Origin: Bacteroidales bacterium UBA3856
Lineage (GTDB): Bacteria > Bacteroidota > Bacteroidia > Bacteroidales > UBA932
Assembly: GCA_002392525.1 (NCBI GenBank)
Contig: DGHE01000125.1
Coordinates: 1 to 15,742, forward strand
DNA length: 15,742 nt
Direction of reading: 5' to 3'
In this document: piece by piece, positions 1-8,314 of the stretch
How the letters are laid out: the number at the start of each line of letters is the position of its first letter
Numbering within the stretch: the stretch's first letter is position 1
Notes under the pieces: model-generated
The model's input: only the letters and a program-made list of their open reading frames with translations
Databases searched by the model: none
Told to the model about the DNA's origin: nothing
Position numbers and translations under genes: made by a program

Positions 1-13
1 GACGCCTAGTCCC

Positions 14-1450
14 CTACTCTTCCCAACGCACCGACTGAATGGAGCGCGCCGGCACCTTGCAGGGCACCGAGACCTTGTCGGTAACGAAGTTCACCTGCAC
101 CTGGGAATTTCCCTCATTCAGCAGCAGGACGGCATAGGAACCGTCAGGATTGCGGAACCACAGGTACGTGAGGCCCGAGGCCGAGTAGCCGCTGGTTCCC
201 AGCCGCACGGCGCCGGGCTCAAGCACCTTGGAGCAATGTGCGATATTGTAGTAGTGGGAATTGCGGGTTATCCCTTTCAGGGTATGGCTGGTATGGGAGA
301 TGGTGACGCCACCCCAGCAGGTATCGCAGCCACCGGGCCTGTAAGGCTTGTGCTCGTCGTCCAGCATGAGGTTCCACAGCGTCACGCCCTTTCCGTAACG
401 GGAGAGCGTTCCCAGGAAAATGTCACGGAAATCGCTGATGAGACAGCCTTCAAAGTTGTAATTCCAGTTGCCGATAGACGCCTCGGTAAAATAAATGCCC
501 TTATCGGGAGCACCGGCATGGATTTTATCCAGCGCCGTCACGCTGCCCAGGTAGTTGTGCCAGGCACTGCCGCTCACATAGTCGTCGAGCGAGGAATCCT
601 TCAGGAGATTCAGGGCATAGTCGGTCACGTCATAATTGTGGTCGTAGACCAGGATGCCCGTTTTGAGACCGGCAGCCTTGAAAGCCGGTCCCACCACCTT
701 GAGGAAGTCTCTCTGGTCTTCCCAAGGCATGTACAGGGACATGGAATTGCCCCGGTGCAGGGGCTCGTTCTGCAGGGTGACGGCCGATACCTTGTAGCCG
801 CGCCCTTCCATGGTCTGAATCCACTTCACAAAGTACTGCGCATAGTCGGCATAATACTTGGGATTGAGGCGGCCGCCCGTCCAGGCATCGTAAAAGCCTC
901 CGTTTTCCCCCATCTTCATCCAGCGCGGACAACTCCAGGGAGAGCCGATGATCTTTACGTCCGGGTTGATACGGTAAATCTCGTCCAGAATGGGGAACAG
1001 ATACTCCTGGTCCAGCGGATGCACGGCAAAGTTCTCCATACCCGGCGTATCACACCAGGTAAACTCGTCCAGCGAGAAATCCGACCCTCCGATACAAACA
1101 CGGATGAGAGAAGATCCCAGGCCCTTTTCACGGCTGAACATTTCTTCAAGAAAAGCAGTACGGTCCGCCGCATCCATCACCAGCAAATTATAACAACTGG
1201 CTTGCGTTACGGCCAGGCCAAAGCCATCCACGCTCTGATAGCAATCACCGTTTAACGCTACCTTGTAAAAATGGGCATCGGAAGGCTTTCCCAGCGTAAT
1301 TTGCGAGGGCGCCATCCGGGCACCGGCTACCGAGGTGGTATATACTTTGGCGAAAGGTTTGACTTCGGGCACCGGCTCTGGTACCGGGTCCGAGGCACTG
1401 CTGCAAGCTGTCATCGCCAATGCCAGAAGCAGGGACCGTACACTTTTCAT
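14..1450 (-). CDS. GH30 glycosidase, probably beta-1,6-glucanase, lipoprotein
   Basis: This 478-aa retaining glycosidase of family GH30 probably cleaves beta-1,6-glucosidic linkages, i.e. the side chains of laminarin or fungal beta-glucan. Signal peptide with lipobox MTAC (C16), then a proline/glutamate-rich tether (about 21-30). The (beta/alpha)8 domain has the acid/base E229 in LQNEP and the nucleophile E323 in YFTEASIG; DGFGLAVTQAS, GSPWSCPRWMK and WHNYLG are further family motifs. A beta domain closes the C-terminus (about 405-478). The protein is rich in cysteine for a Bacteroidota glycosidase (11, including C16). I chose the ATG 2 nt after the GH3 stop; a GTG three bases earlier would overlap that stop. 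Subfamily 3 is my best guess; a glucosylceramidase-like or exo-beta-glucosidase role (GH30_1) is the alternative. The gene ends 13 bases from the window edge, so whether the operon continues is unknown. Confidence 0.93.
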   Translation of the reverse strand: MKSVRSLLLALAMTACSSASDPVPEPVPEVKPFAKVYTTSVAGARMAPSQITLGKPSDAHFYKVALNGDCYQSVDGFGLAVTQASCYNLLVMDAADRTAFLEEMFSREKGLGSSLIRVCIGGSDFSLDEFTWCDTPGMENFAVHPLDQEYLFPILDEIYRINPDVKIIGSPWSCPRWMKMGENGGFYDAWTGGRLNPKYYADYAQYFVKWIQTMEGRGYKVSAVTLQNEPLHRGNSMSLYMPWEDQRDFLKVVGPAFKAAGLKTGILVYDHNYDVTDYALNLLKDSSLDDYVSGSAWHNYLGSVTALDKIHAGAPDKGIYFTEASIGNWNYNFEGCLISDFRDIFLGTLSRYGKGVTLWNLMLDDEHKPYRPGGCDTCWGGVTISHTSHTLKGITRNSHYYNIAHCSKVLEPGAVRLGTSGYSASGLTYLWFRNPDGSYAVLLLNEGNSQVQVNFVTDKVSVPCKVPARSIQSVRWEE

Positions 1451-1452
1451 CA

Positions 1453-3693
1453 CTACAACACTTTAAAACGGACGGCTTCACCGGAGGCGCTGTCTCCGGC
1501 AACCCAAAGCAGGAACTCTCCCGCTTCTACTTTCCTCTCACCGTCCAGGCCCACGAAAGCGAGCTCCTGAACGGGTATATCCACAGTAAGGGTGCGGCTC
1601 TCCCCGGCTTTCAGGGAGACGCGCTCGAAGGCCTTGAGCTCCTTTACCGGACGGGTGATGGAGCCCACGAGGTCGCGAATGTACACCTGGGCCACCTCGG
1701 TGCCGTCATAAGCACCGGTATTGGCAAGCGTAAAGCTGACGTGAAGGGTTTCATCGGCCTTGTAAGCCTCTTTATCGAGGCCGATGCCGGAATAAGCGAA
1801 GCTGGTGTAGCTGAGGCCGAAGCCGAAGGGGAACAGCGGATAGGCGCCGTAATCCAGGTAGTAGGAAGTATTGCCAAGGGATGTCTGGCCCGCCTCCAGG
1901 GGAATATCTTCCAGAAGAGTCTCACCATTGTACGGGCGCCCGGTCATGTTGTGGCTGTAGTACAGGGGTGCCTGTCCCACGGTACGCAGGAACGTAATGG
2001 GCGTCTTTCCGGAAGGGTTCACATCGCCAAAGAGAAGGTTGGCAAGGGCCGGACCGCCCATAGTGCCGGGATGGAAGCTGTACAGAAGACCGTTCACGTT
2101 GGGGAGGTCCCGCTCGATGGTGAGCGGACGGCCCGCCATGACGACAGCCACCACCGGCTTGCCGGCAGTCTTCAGGGCGGCCAGCAGTTCGCTCTGGGAA
2201 CCCTGCAGGTTGAGGTCGGCCAGGGAATGGGCTTCACCGGAGAGGATGGCTTCCTCGCCCAGGAACGCCAGCACCACGTCGGCGCGGCGGGCGGCAGCGA
2301 CGACATCGGCAAAACTGCTGCGCTTCTCACGGCTGAACTTGAGGCCGGGAACATAGTCAACCTGGCCGGGGAAACGCTCCTGAAGGGCCTTGAGAGGCGT
2401 AACGGTGTGCGCCTTTTCGCCGTCGAAGGCCCAGGTGCCCAGCTGGTCGTGCGGGGCATCGGCCAGGGGACCGGTAACGAGGATGCGAAGGCCCTTCCCG
2501 AGTGGCAGCACGCCGTCGTTCTTGAGGAGGATGGCAGACTCTTCCACGGTTTTTTGGGCCGATGCGAGATGCGCGGGAGCATACTGCACGGCGGCACCGG
2601 CATCCACGTCCACGTAGGGGTTATCGAACAGGCCCAGCATCACCTTCACGCGGAGGATGTTGCGGACAGCCTGGTCGATGACTTTCTCCTTCACGGCACC
2701 GCTTTTCACCAGCTCTTCCAGGTGGGAGAGGAAACCATAGGTCATCATGTCCATGTCCACGCCGGCATTCACGGCTTTCTCGGCCACGTCCTTGCGGTCT
2801 TCTCCGAACCCGTGGTTGATCATCTCTCCCATGGAGTTCCAGTCGGTGACTACCAGCCCGTCAAAGCCCCACTCGCCGCGGAGCACGTCCTTCACCACGA
2901 AGGTGTTGCCCGTGGAGGGAACGCCGTCGTTGTCGTTGAAGGAAGTCATCAGCGTCATGGCACCGGCCTTTACGGCTGCCTCAAAGGGTGGCAGGTAGGT
3001 GTTGCGCAGCTGACGCTCGGTGAGGAAGGTGCTGTTGTAGTCGCGGCCGCCTTCGGCTGCACCGTAACCCACAAAATGCTTGATGCAGGCAGCCATGGAG
3101 GTGGAATCGGCCTCCCTTCCCTGATAACCGTGCACCATGGCCTCGGCCATGCGGGCATCCAGGTAGGGGTCTTCACCGCTGCCCTCGGCAATACGGCCCC
3201 AGCGGGGGTCGCGGGCAATGTCCAGCATGGGCGAGAACGTCCAGCGCACGCCCTGGGCGGTAGCCTCAACGGCGGCTACGCGGGCTCCTTCTTCCACCAG
3301 AGTGGGGTCGAAGGTAGCCGCCAGGCCCAGCGGAATAGGAAAAACGGTGTGGAAGCCGTGAATCACGTCACGGCCCACCAGGAGCGGAATACCCAGGCGG
3401 GATTCCTCCACGGCAATGCGCTGGAACTCGTTGATCTTCGCGGGGTCCACTTCGTTGAGGATGGAGCCGATCTGTCCCTTGCGGAGGGCATCGGCATACT
3501 GGCTCACTTCCCCGCCGGCAGACACTTGGTTCATCTGGCCGATTTTCTCGGCCAGCGTCATCTCGGAGAGAATGCGTTCCACGCGGGATTCCACCTCATC
3601 ACTGGCACCCAGCGTACCGGCGGTCTTGTTCCCGTCACAGGAGAAGACAGCAAAGAGGAGCGCCACAAGGCTCAGGTTCAGGATATATTTCAT
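1453..3693 (-). CDS. GH3 beta-glucosidase (BglX-like) lipoprotein
   Basis: This 746-aa exo-acting beta-glucosidase would release glucose from beta-gluco-oligosaccharides. The signal peptide ends at VFSC (C19), indicating a lipoprotein on the periplasmic or outer face. N-terminal TIM-barrel domain about 30-355 with DPRWGR (162-167), IKHFVGYG (204-211) and the nucleophile D284 in GLVVTDWNSMGE. The alpha/beta sandwich domain follows at about 385-575, with GEEAILSGEAHSLADLNL at 479-496, the region where the acid/base glutamate lies in related enzymes. C-terminal fibronectin-III-like domain about 665-735. Length and three-domain order match BglX-type GH3 enzymes. It lies 9 nt after the GH16 gene and 2 nt before the GH30 gene. 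GH3 also contains xylosidases and other activities; context favours beta-glucosidase. Confidence 0.94.
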   Translation of the reverse strand: MKYILNLSLVALLFAVFSCDGNKTAGTLGASDEVESRVERILSEMTLAEKIGQMNQVSAGGEVSQYADALRKGQIGSILNEVDPAKINEFQRIAVEESRLGIPLLVGRDVIHGFHTVFPIPLGLAATFDPTLVEEGARVAAVEATAQGVRWTFSPMLDIARDPRWGRIAEGSGEDPYLDARMAEAMVHGYQGREADSTSMAACIKHFVGYGAAEGGRDYNSTFLTERQLRNTYLPPFEAAVKAGAMTLMTSFNDNDGVPSTGNTFVVKDVLRGEWGFDGLVVTDWNSMGEMINHGFGEDRKDVAEKAVNAGVDMDMMTYGFLSHLEELVKSGAVKEKVIDQAVRNILRVKVMLGLFDNPYVDVDAGAAVQYAPAHLASAQKTVEESAILLKNDGVLPLGKGLRILVTGPLADAPHDQLGTWAFDGEKAHTVTPLKALQERFPGQVDYVPGLKFSREKRSSFADVVAAARRADVVLAFLGEEAILSGEAHSLADLNLQGSQSELLAALKTAGKPVVAVVMAGRPLTIERDLPNVNGLLYSFHPGTMGGPALANLLFGDVNPSGKTPITFLRTVGQAPLYYSHNMTGRPYNGETLLEDIPLEAGQTSLGNTSYYLDYGAYPLFPFGFGLSYTSFAYSGIGLDKEAYKADETLHVSFTLANTGAYDGTEVAQVYIRDLVGSITRPVKELKAFERVSLKAGESRTLTVDIPVQELAFVGLDGERKVEAGEFLLWVAGDSASGEAVRFKVL

Positions 3694-3702
3694 CTCTTCT
3701 AA

Positions 3703-4824
3703 TTATTTCTTCTTGAATACACGGACATAGTCCACTTCATACAGGGCCGGGAGCTTTGCATCGTCCGTCTGACCGCCCATGTTTCCACCGTAAGCCAGGT
3801 TGAACTTAAGGTAGAAAGGATTGTCAAACGGCCAGTGCGAATAGCCCTTGCCGTCGTTGGCGAAGGTCATGTGCAGGTTGCCGTCTACATAGAATTTCAT
3901 ATAGTCGGCCGTCCATTCCAGGGCATACACATGGAACTCGGAAGCGGCGTTATTCACCGGCATTACATGCGTTTTCTGGGTGCCGGCAGGCCAGTTGAAG
4001 GCGCCGCAGTGGATGCTGGAGGAGGACTTGTTCTTGCCCTGGGTGGAGATGGCGTATTCCATGATATCGATTTCGCCGTCTCCGGGCCAGGTCTGGAAGT
4101 TCTGCGGCATCATCCAGAAGGCCGGCCAGGATCCGGGCACGTCGCTCACCTTGAGCCGGGCCTCGAACCAGCCGTATTTCCAGTATTTCTTGGTATTGAT
4201 GCGGATGGAATAGACCGCACCGCCTATCTTGCGGGCCTCGAGGGTCATCTTGCCATCTGCGATATAACAAAGATCCTGGCCGTCCTTGGTACTGGCCACA
4301 TAGGTCTGGATCTCGTTGTTGCCCCAGCCGCCACCGCCGGTTTCGTACCACCAGTCGGAGAGGGAAGGCTTGCCGGGAGTGTCGAATTCCTCGTTCCAGT
4401 CCAGCTCATAGCCTTCGGGGACGGTAATCCCTTCCGGGGTTTCCGGTGTCTCGGGCTTTTGCTTGCCGGTCTGGGATACAGGCACTTCCAGCTTCTTGCC
4501 GCCATAGCGGAAAGTAAGGAGGGTGCTGCGCGTGTCGTAACCCTTGTTTTCACTGATTTTCACCGTAACGGGGGTGGTACCGGCCGTGCCGCCGGAGGGC
4601 GACACCGTGCACCAGTCCTTGTTGCCGGAAGCGACGCCCCAGTCACAGTCGGAGATTACGGTGACGACCTCGGTGACGGCAGCGTCGGAGAGCGAGAGGC
4701 TGGAAGGGTTAACGTTTACGCTCCCCTCCTGCGCAGGCTGCGCCGGTTTCGATCCGCAAGCGGTAATTAAAAGGGTTGCCGCCGCTAGCGGCAGCAGCAA
4801 CCCTTTCCTCAAAAAACTATTCAT
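3703..4824 (-). CDS. GH16 endo-beta-1,3-glucanase (laminarinase-like) lipoprotein with BACON domain
   Basis: This 373-aa enzyme should cut internal bonds of beta-1,3-glucans (or mixed-linkage glucan) with retention of configuration. Lipoprotein signal with lipobox ITAC (C23); BACON-type domain at about 36-119 (NPSSLSLSD, DWGVASGNKDWCTVSPSGG, ending VSQTG); Pro/Glu/Thr linker at about 121-133; GH16 domain at about 138-373. The catalytic motif GEIDIMEY gives nucleophile E251, D253 and acid/base E256 in the ExDxxE arrangement of laminarinase-type GH16. GGGGWGNNEIQTY, GSWPAFWMMP and the final YEVDYVRVF are also typical. The BACON domain is common in Bacteroidota surface glycosidases and probably spaces the catalytic domain from the membrane. 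The start overlaps the stop of the preceding binding-protein gene by 8 nt. Exact linkage preference (laminarin versus mixed-linkage glucan) cannot be read with certainty. Confidence 0.94.
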   Translation of the reverse strand: MNSFLRKGLLLPLAAATLLITACGSKPAQPAQEGSVNVNPSSLSLSDAAVTEVVTVISDCDWGVASGNKDWCTVSPSGGTAGTTPVTVKISENKGYDTRSTLLTFRYGGKKLEVPVSQTGKQKPETPETPEGITVPEGYELDWNEEFDTPGKPSLSDWWYETGGGGWGNNEIQTYVASTKDGQDLCYIADGKMTLEARKIGGAVYSIRINTKKYWKYGWFEARLKVSDVPGSWPAFWMMPQNFQTWPGDGEIDIMEYAISTQGKNKSSSSIHCGAFNWPAGTQKTHVMPVNNAASEFHVYALEWTADYMKFYVDGNLHMTFANDGKGYSHWPFDNPFYLKFNLAYGGNMGGQTDDAKLPALYEVDYVRVFKKK

Positions 4825-6784
4825 TCGTAGTAACGCGTTTCAGAATAAACTGCCAGGCAATGGAACCACCGTCGTTGCCGGTAGGAGTGTAGCTCATGAG
4901 AACGAGCTGGTCCTTGGTGTAGGATCTCACATAGAGAGTCATGTCGTCCATGAAGTCATCGTTAGGGATGTAGGAGAACATGGCACCATCGGCCAGCTTG
5001 ATGACCTCATAGTCGTCTATTTCGTCCAGGGTGTAGTCCACGGTCACCTTCTCCACGTTGATGTCAAAGTCGTCACCGTAGGGGGAACCGGCCTTCTGGC
5101 TCTCAAACAGGGTCACACCCTTGTTGATGTAGGACTTGCCGTCCACGGGATCGAAGGTGTACTTGCCGTCGGCCGTGAAGGTCATGACATCGTTGTACAT
5201 GGAAGCGTCGTCCTTGCAGTGGGCTTCGCCGCTCCACCAGCCCAGGGGATTCGCGAGGTTCTCGCCGCAGCCGAAGTGGCCGTTGACATCGGCATCCCAG
5301 GTCCAGGAGCCTACGAGGGCCTCGGCAAGGGAAGCGGGTTTATCGTCCACCTGGCCGTCCTTGGGACGGTAGATCAGCTGCCAGGAAATGCCATCGAAGC
5401 TGGCTACCACAACAAGCTTGGTAGCAGAGAGTTCCTTCACATAGAGGCGGTTGGGCTGGTCGTTGATGACATCCGGGGAGGCCACATAGCCGTACAGGAT
5501 GCCGGCGGGGAACTCAATGTAGTCGCCGTTTGCGTCGGAGCCCAGCGTATAGGTAGACTCCTGCTTGTCGGCGGGGGCATTGTAGTCCTCGTCTCCGGTG
5601 AGCAGCTCGGGGTGGTAGCCAGAGCCCTTGTTCACATAGACGACTCCGTCTGCACCGGGATCGAAGATGTACTTGCCGTCCTTGAAGAAGGTGAGTTCAT
5701 CGTCGGTAACGCCCCAGGCGTCTTTGTCGTGAGGGACAGCACTCCACCAGCTGGTGGGATCGGCCAGGCTGGGACCGCAGCCCATGTAGCCCTGGGTCTC
5801 GTTGTCCAGCACCCAGGTCTTGCTCTCCTTGCCGAAGAGCGGGTCATCGGCACCGGCCACAGAGCCTTCGGGTACAAATTCATAGTACCAGGCAATACCG
5901 TCGGGATTGTCGGGAGTCTTCACAAAGGCGGCGAGCTGGAGTTTCTTCTTCATTTCGGAGGTCTTGCTCTCCGTCACCAGGAAGCGGGGCTCTTCCACCA
6001 GGCTCTTGTGGGGCACATAGGACAGCACGCTGCCTTCGTCCAGCACCAGGTAGATTTCCTCGATACCGGCATCGTTCCAGTTGTTCTCGAAGGTGTACTT
6101 GGTCGTGGCCTTCTCCACGGGGAAGAGGTAGTCCTCGTCGCCGGTCTTTGCCTCGGGCTTGAATTCAGAGCCCTTGTTGGCATAGGCCTGGCCATCCACG
6201 GGATCGAAGGTGTAGTTGCCTTCGGAGTCGAAGGTCATGATGTCGTCGTAGAGGAAGCCGGCCTTGCCGTTGGCTTCGCAGGACCACCAGCCCTTGGGGG
6301 CGTCCAGGCTGGGGCCGCAGCCGAAGTGACCGTCTACGGTGCTGTTCCATACCCAGTTCTGGGAGGCGCCGCCGCTGACGGCACGGATGTAAGGCTTGGG
6401 ATCAAAGGGATCGCGGTACGTGTTCTCCAGGGTGAAGGTTTTCAGGAGAGAACCTTCGGAGATACCGCTCCGGTTGTAGGCTTTTACCTCAACGGAGTAT
6501 TCGCCGGCGGCACGGAAGCGCAGCTTGAGGCCGTTTACGGGATAGGAGTATTTCTTGTTGGCTTTTCCGTCCACCAGCTGGTCTCCGAAGATCCACACGG
6601 GCACCACACCGGGATTGTTCACGGTGAAGGTGACATAGTTGGTCTCCTGGTCCACGCTGATGTTCACATCCAGGTCGCTGGCCTGCGGTACGGCCGACGG
6701 CACAAGCTCCGGATAGTGGGGAGTGCAGGCGCCCGTAAAGGCGGCCACTGCTGCAACGGCAATATATTTCCAGATGTTTTTCAT
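4817..6784 (-). CDS. Surface glycan-binding lipoprotein with three tandem repeat modules
   Basis: This 655-aa protein occupies the SusE/SGBP position directly after susD (8-nt gap) and overlaps the next gene by 8 nt (ATGAATAG). Signal peptide with likely lipid anchor at C20 (TGAC). A PKD/Ig-like beta domain spans about 38-120 (TVNNPGVVPVWIFGD, AGEYSVEVKAYN). Three copies of an approximately 155-residue module follow, at about 144-304, 324-473 and 494-650. Each has an aromatic start (WVW, WVL, WTW), a G-[HY]-[FM]-GCG block, WWS, DD/ND-x-x-TF, G-[KN]-Y-x-FDP, Y-x-NKG, and a closing [AS]W-x-(2-3)-[FY]/I strand. I do not recognise the module by name; it could be a lipocalin-like or carbohydrate-binding beta fold. 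Conserved tryptophans suit sugar stacking. Role as extracellular beta-glucan binder is inferred from context; no catalytic motif is seen. Confidence 0.85.
   Translation of the reverse strand: MKNIWKYIAVAAVAAFTGACTPHYPELVPSAVPQASDLDVNISVDQETNYVTFTVNNPGVVPVWIFGDQLVDGKANKKYSYPVNGLKLRFRAAGEYSVEVKAYNRSGISEGSLLKTFTLENTYRDPFDPKPYIRAVSGGASQNWVWNSTVDGHFGCGPSLDAPKGWWSCEANGKAGFLYDDIMTFDSEGNYTFDPVDGQAYANKGSEFKPEAKTGDEDYLFPVEKATTKYTFENNWNDAGIEEIYLVLDEGSVLSYVPHKSLVEEPRFLVTESKTSEMKKKLQLAAFVKTPDNPDGIAWYYEFVPEGSVAGADDPLFGKESKTWVLDNETQGYMGCGPSLADPTSWWSAVPHDKDAWGVTDDELTFFKDGKYIFDPGADGVVYVNKGSGYHPELLTGDEDYNAPADKQESTYTLGSDANGDYIEFPAGILYGYVASPDVINDQPNRLYVKELSATKLVVVASFDGISWQLIYRPKDGQVDDKPASLAEALVGSWTWDADVNGHFGCGENLANPLGWWSGEAHCKDDASMYNDVMTFTADGKYTFDPVDGKSYINKGVTLFESQKAGSPYGDDFDINVEKVTVDYTLDEIDDYEVIKLADGAMFSYIPNDDFMDDMTLYVRSYTKDQLVLMSYTPTGNDGGSIAWQFILKRVTTNE
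4835..5305 (-). repeat. Repeat module 3 of the glycan-binding protein
   Basis: Protein residues 494-650, ending five residues before the C-terminus. Key positions: W494, W496, GHFGCG with C506, WWS at 516-518, C523, NDVMTF, YTFDPVDG, YINKG and the closing IAWQFIL. It is closest to module 1 in both protein and DNA. Confidence 0.85.
5366..5815 (-). repeat. Repeat module 2 of the glycan-binding protein
   Basis: Protein residues 324-473. Key positions: W324, GYMGCG with C336, WWS at 346-348, DDELTF, YIFDPGADG, YVNKG, GDEDY, and the closing ISWQLIY. It is the most diverged copy: it lacks the second cysteine found after WWS in modules 1 and 3, and has L instead of W at the third aromatic position. 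Confidence 0.85.
5873..6355 (-). repeat. Repeat module 1 of the glycan-binding protein
   Basis: Protein residues 144-304. Key positions: W144, W146, GHFGCG with C156, WWS at 166-168, C169, DDIMTF, YTFDPVDG, YANKG, GDEDY and the closing IAWYYEF. It shares an exact 20-nt DNA match with module 3 (6195-6214 against 5142-5161), suggesting fairly recent duplication. Confidence 0.85.
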
Positions 6785-6792
6785 GATATCTG

Positions 6793-8301
6793 CTATTTAT
6801 AGTCGTTCTGTTTGAGAGCGGGATCCTTGTCAATTTCCGACTGGGGGATGGGCCAGTATTTCTTGGACTCGTTCCAGTCGTTGGTACGGTACTCGTGGTT
6901 GGCAGCCTTCAGTACATCGGCGGCCTGGCCGCTGCGCACGAGGTCCCAGTAGCGCTTGCCTTCACCCACGAACTCCTTGTGGCGCTCTTCGATGATGTCG
7001 TCGTAACTGGTACCGGTGTCCTGGCTGTGGGCGCGGTCACGGACTTCCTTGAGGTAGGAGGAGCCGTCCTGGCCCAGCAGGCTGCTCAGCTCGGCAGCGT
7101 TCAGGAGGGTCTCGGCATAACGGTAGTAGCGGAAGTTGTTGCCGTAATTGAGGTTATCGTCGGCCAGGTAACCGTGGTTGCCGCCCTTGTAGGGCAGATA
7201 CTTGAGGTTGAAGTAACCGGTGTCCTGCCAGCGGGGGGTATACTGGGCACCCGGGTGGGCGGCAGCATAGGCCTCGAAGTTCAGGATACCGCCGTCGCGA
7301 CGGATGTCAGTGTCGTCATACATGTCGTAGGCGCTCTTGGCGATGGTGCCGAAGCCCCAGCCTTCCTGGAACTCCGTTCCTTTCTCGGCGGGGATGCCGC
7401 ACAGCACGGAGAACACCTCACCGCCCAGGGCGATGGAGTTGCCCCAGCTGCGGACGCCGCCTTCGGAGATGTAGTTGATCTCCCAGATGGACTCAGTGCC
7501 CCATTCGCCGGACTCCAGCCAGATGGAGGCGAAATCGCTGACGAGGGAATACTGATGGCCAGTGATGATTTCCTTCATGTAGTTAAGGGCGGTCTGGTAA
7601 CGGGACTGGTCCTTCTGGTACATGACAACCTCGGCGTAGAGCATGTAGAGCATGGCCTTGGTGACGCGGCCCTCGCTGCCCACGGCAGCCTTCATGGGAA
7701 GGACATTGAGGCCGATGACCTCTTCCAGGCTGGCGACAATCTTGGCATACACCTCGTCGTGGCCCAGCTGCTCGCCAAAGTAGGGAGCCTTCAGGTTCTC
7801 CTCATAGTAAGGAATGTTGCCCCAGTACTTCCACAGGAGGGTGTAGTAGAAGTTGCGCAGGGTGATGGCCTCGGCCTTGAAGAGGGTCTTCTTGTCCTCG
7901 GACATGCCGGGCACTCCGTCCACATATTCCAGGACCGTGTTGGCGCGGTTGATACCGGAGTAGCACACGGTCCAGATCTGGTTGGGCTGCTCGGTGGGGG
8001 TAAGCGTATAGTAGTGGGTCTTGACCAGGATGGGCTGGTCACCGTCGTTGGAACCGCCGGCATACATGTCGTCGGCCATGATGTCGTTCACCAGGTGAAG
8101 GGCGTCGTACTGGCCAAAGGCATAGTCAAACCAGTTGAGCGGGTCGTAGGCGGCCGTAAGGCCTTCGGACATGCGGGCCTCGCTGTTGAAATAGTCGGCC
8201 AGAGGCTCGGAGCTGTTGTGCTTCGGAGACACGAAGTCCGTAGAGCAGGCAGAGACAAGGAGCAGCGCGGCGGCGCTCAGGGCAAGATATATCTTTTTCA
8301 T
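6793..8301 (-). CDS. SusD/RagB-like surface glycan-binding lipoprotein
   Basis: This 502-aa outer-membrane lipoprotein forms the lid of the SusC channel and helps capture glycan. The signal peptide ends in the lipobox VSAC with C19. Family signatures include RNFYYTLLWKYWGNIPYYEE in the TPR-like region, the middle RYYRYAETLLNAAEL, and the C-terminal block EERHKEFVGEGKRYWDLVRSG, followed by KKYWPIPQSEID. I chose the ATG at 8301, 13 nt after the susC stop, because it gives the classical MKK n-region; the in-frame ATG at 8313 adds only four residues (MNPE), and a start at 8406 would lie inside susC. The family assignment and full length are clear. SusD proteins diverge in binding residues, so ligand is inferred from neighbours. 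Confidence 0.96.
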   Translation of the reverse strand: MKKIYLALSAAALLLVSACSTDFVSPKHNSSEPLADYFNSEARMSEGLTAAYDPLNWFDYAFGQYDALHLVNDIMADDMYAGGSNDGDQPILVKTHYYTLTPTEQPNQIWTVCYSGINRANTVLEYVDGVPGMSEDKKTLFKAEAITLRNFYYTLLWKYWGNIPYYEENLKAPYFGEQLGHDEVYAKIVASLEEVIGLNVLPMKAAVGSEGRVTKAMLYMLYAEVVMYQKDQSRYQTALNYMKEIITGHQYSLVSDFASIWLESGEWGTESIWEINYISEGGVRSWGNSIALGGEVFSVLCGIPAEKGTEFQEGWGFGTIAKSAYDMYDDTDIRRDGGILNFEAYAAAHPGAQYTPRWQDTGYFNLKYLPYKGGNHGYLADDNLNYGNNFRYYRYAETLLNAAELSSLLGQDGSSYLKEVRDRAHSQDTGTSYDDIIEERHKEFVGEGKRYWDLVRSGQAADVLKAANHEYRTNDWNESKKYWPIPQSEIDKDPALKQNDYK

Positions 8302-8314
8302 CTCTGGATTCATT

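Noticed and set aside
14..1453. GTG start for the GH30 gene
   Set aside because: The ATG immediately following gives the same signal peptide and avoids overlapping the GH3 stop codon; the difference is one residue.
1420..3702. Long plus-strand reading frame (760 codons) opposite the GH3 gene
   Set aside because: It mirrors the GH3 codons on the other strand, is rich in His/Gly/Val without domain logic, and the minus-strand frame has clear GH3 motifs. Such antisense frames are expected in GC-rich genes.
4544..6802. Long plus-strand reading frame (752 codons) opposite the GH16 and glycan-binding genes
   Set aside because: It spans two unrelated minus-strand genes and the junction between them, has no recognisable domain, and is of low complexity (Val/Gly/His-rich).
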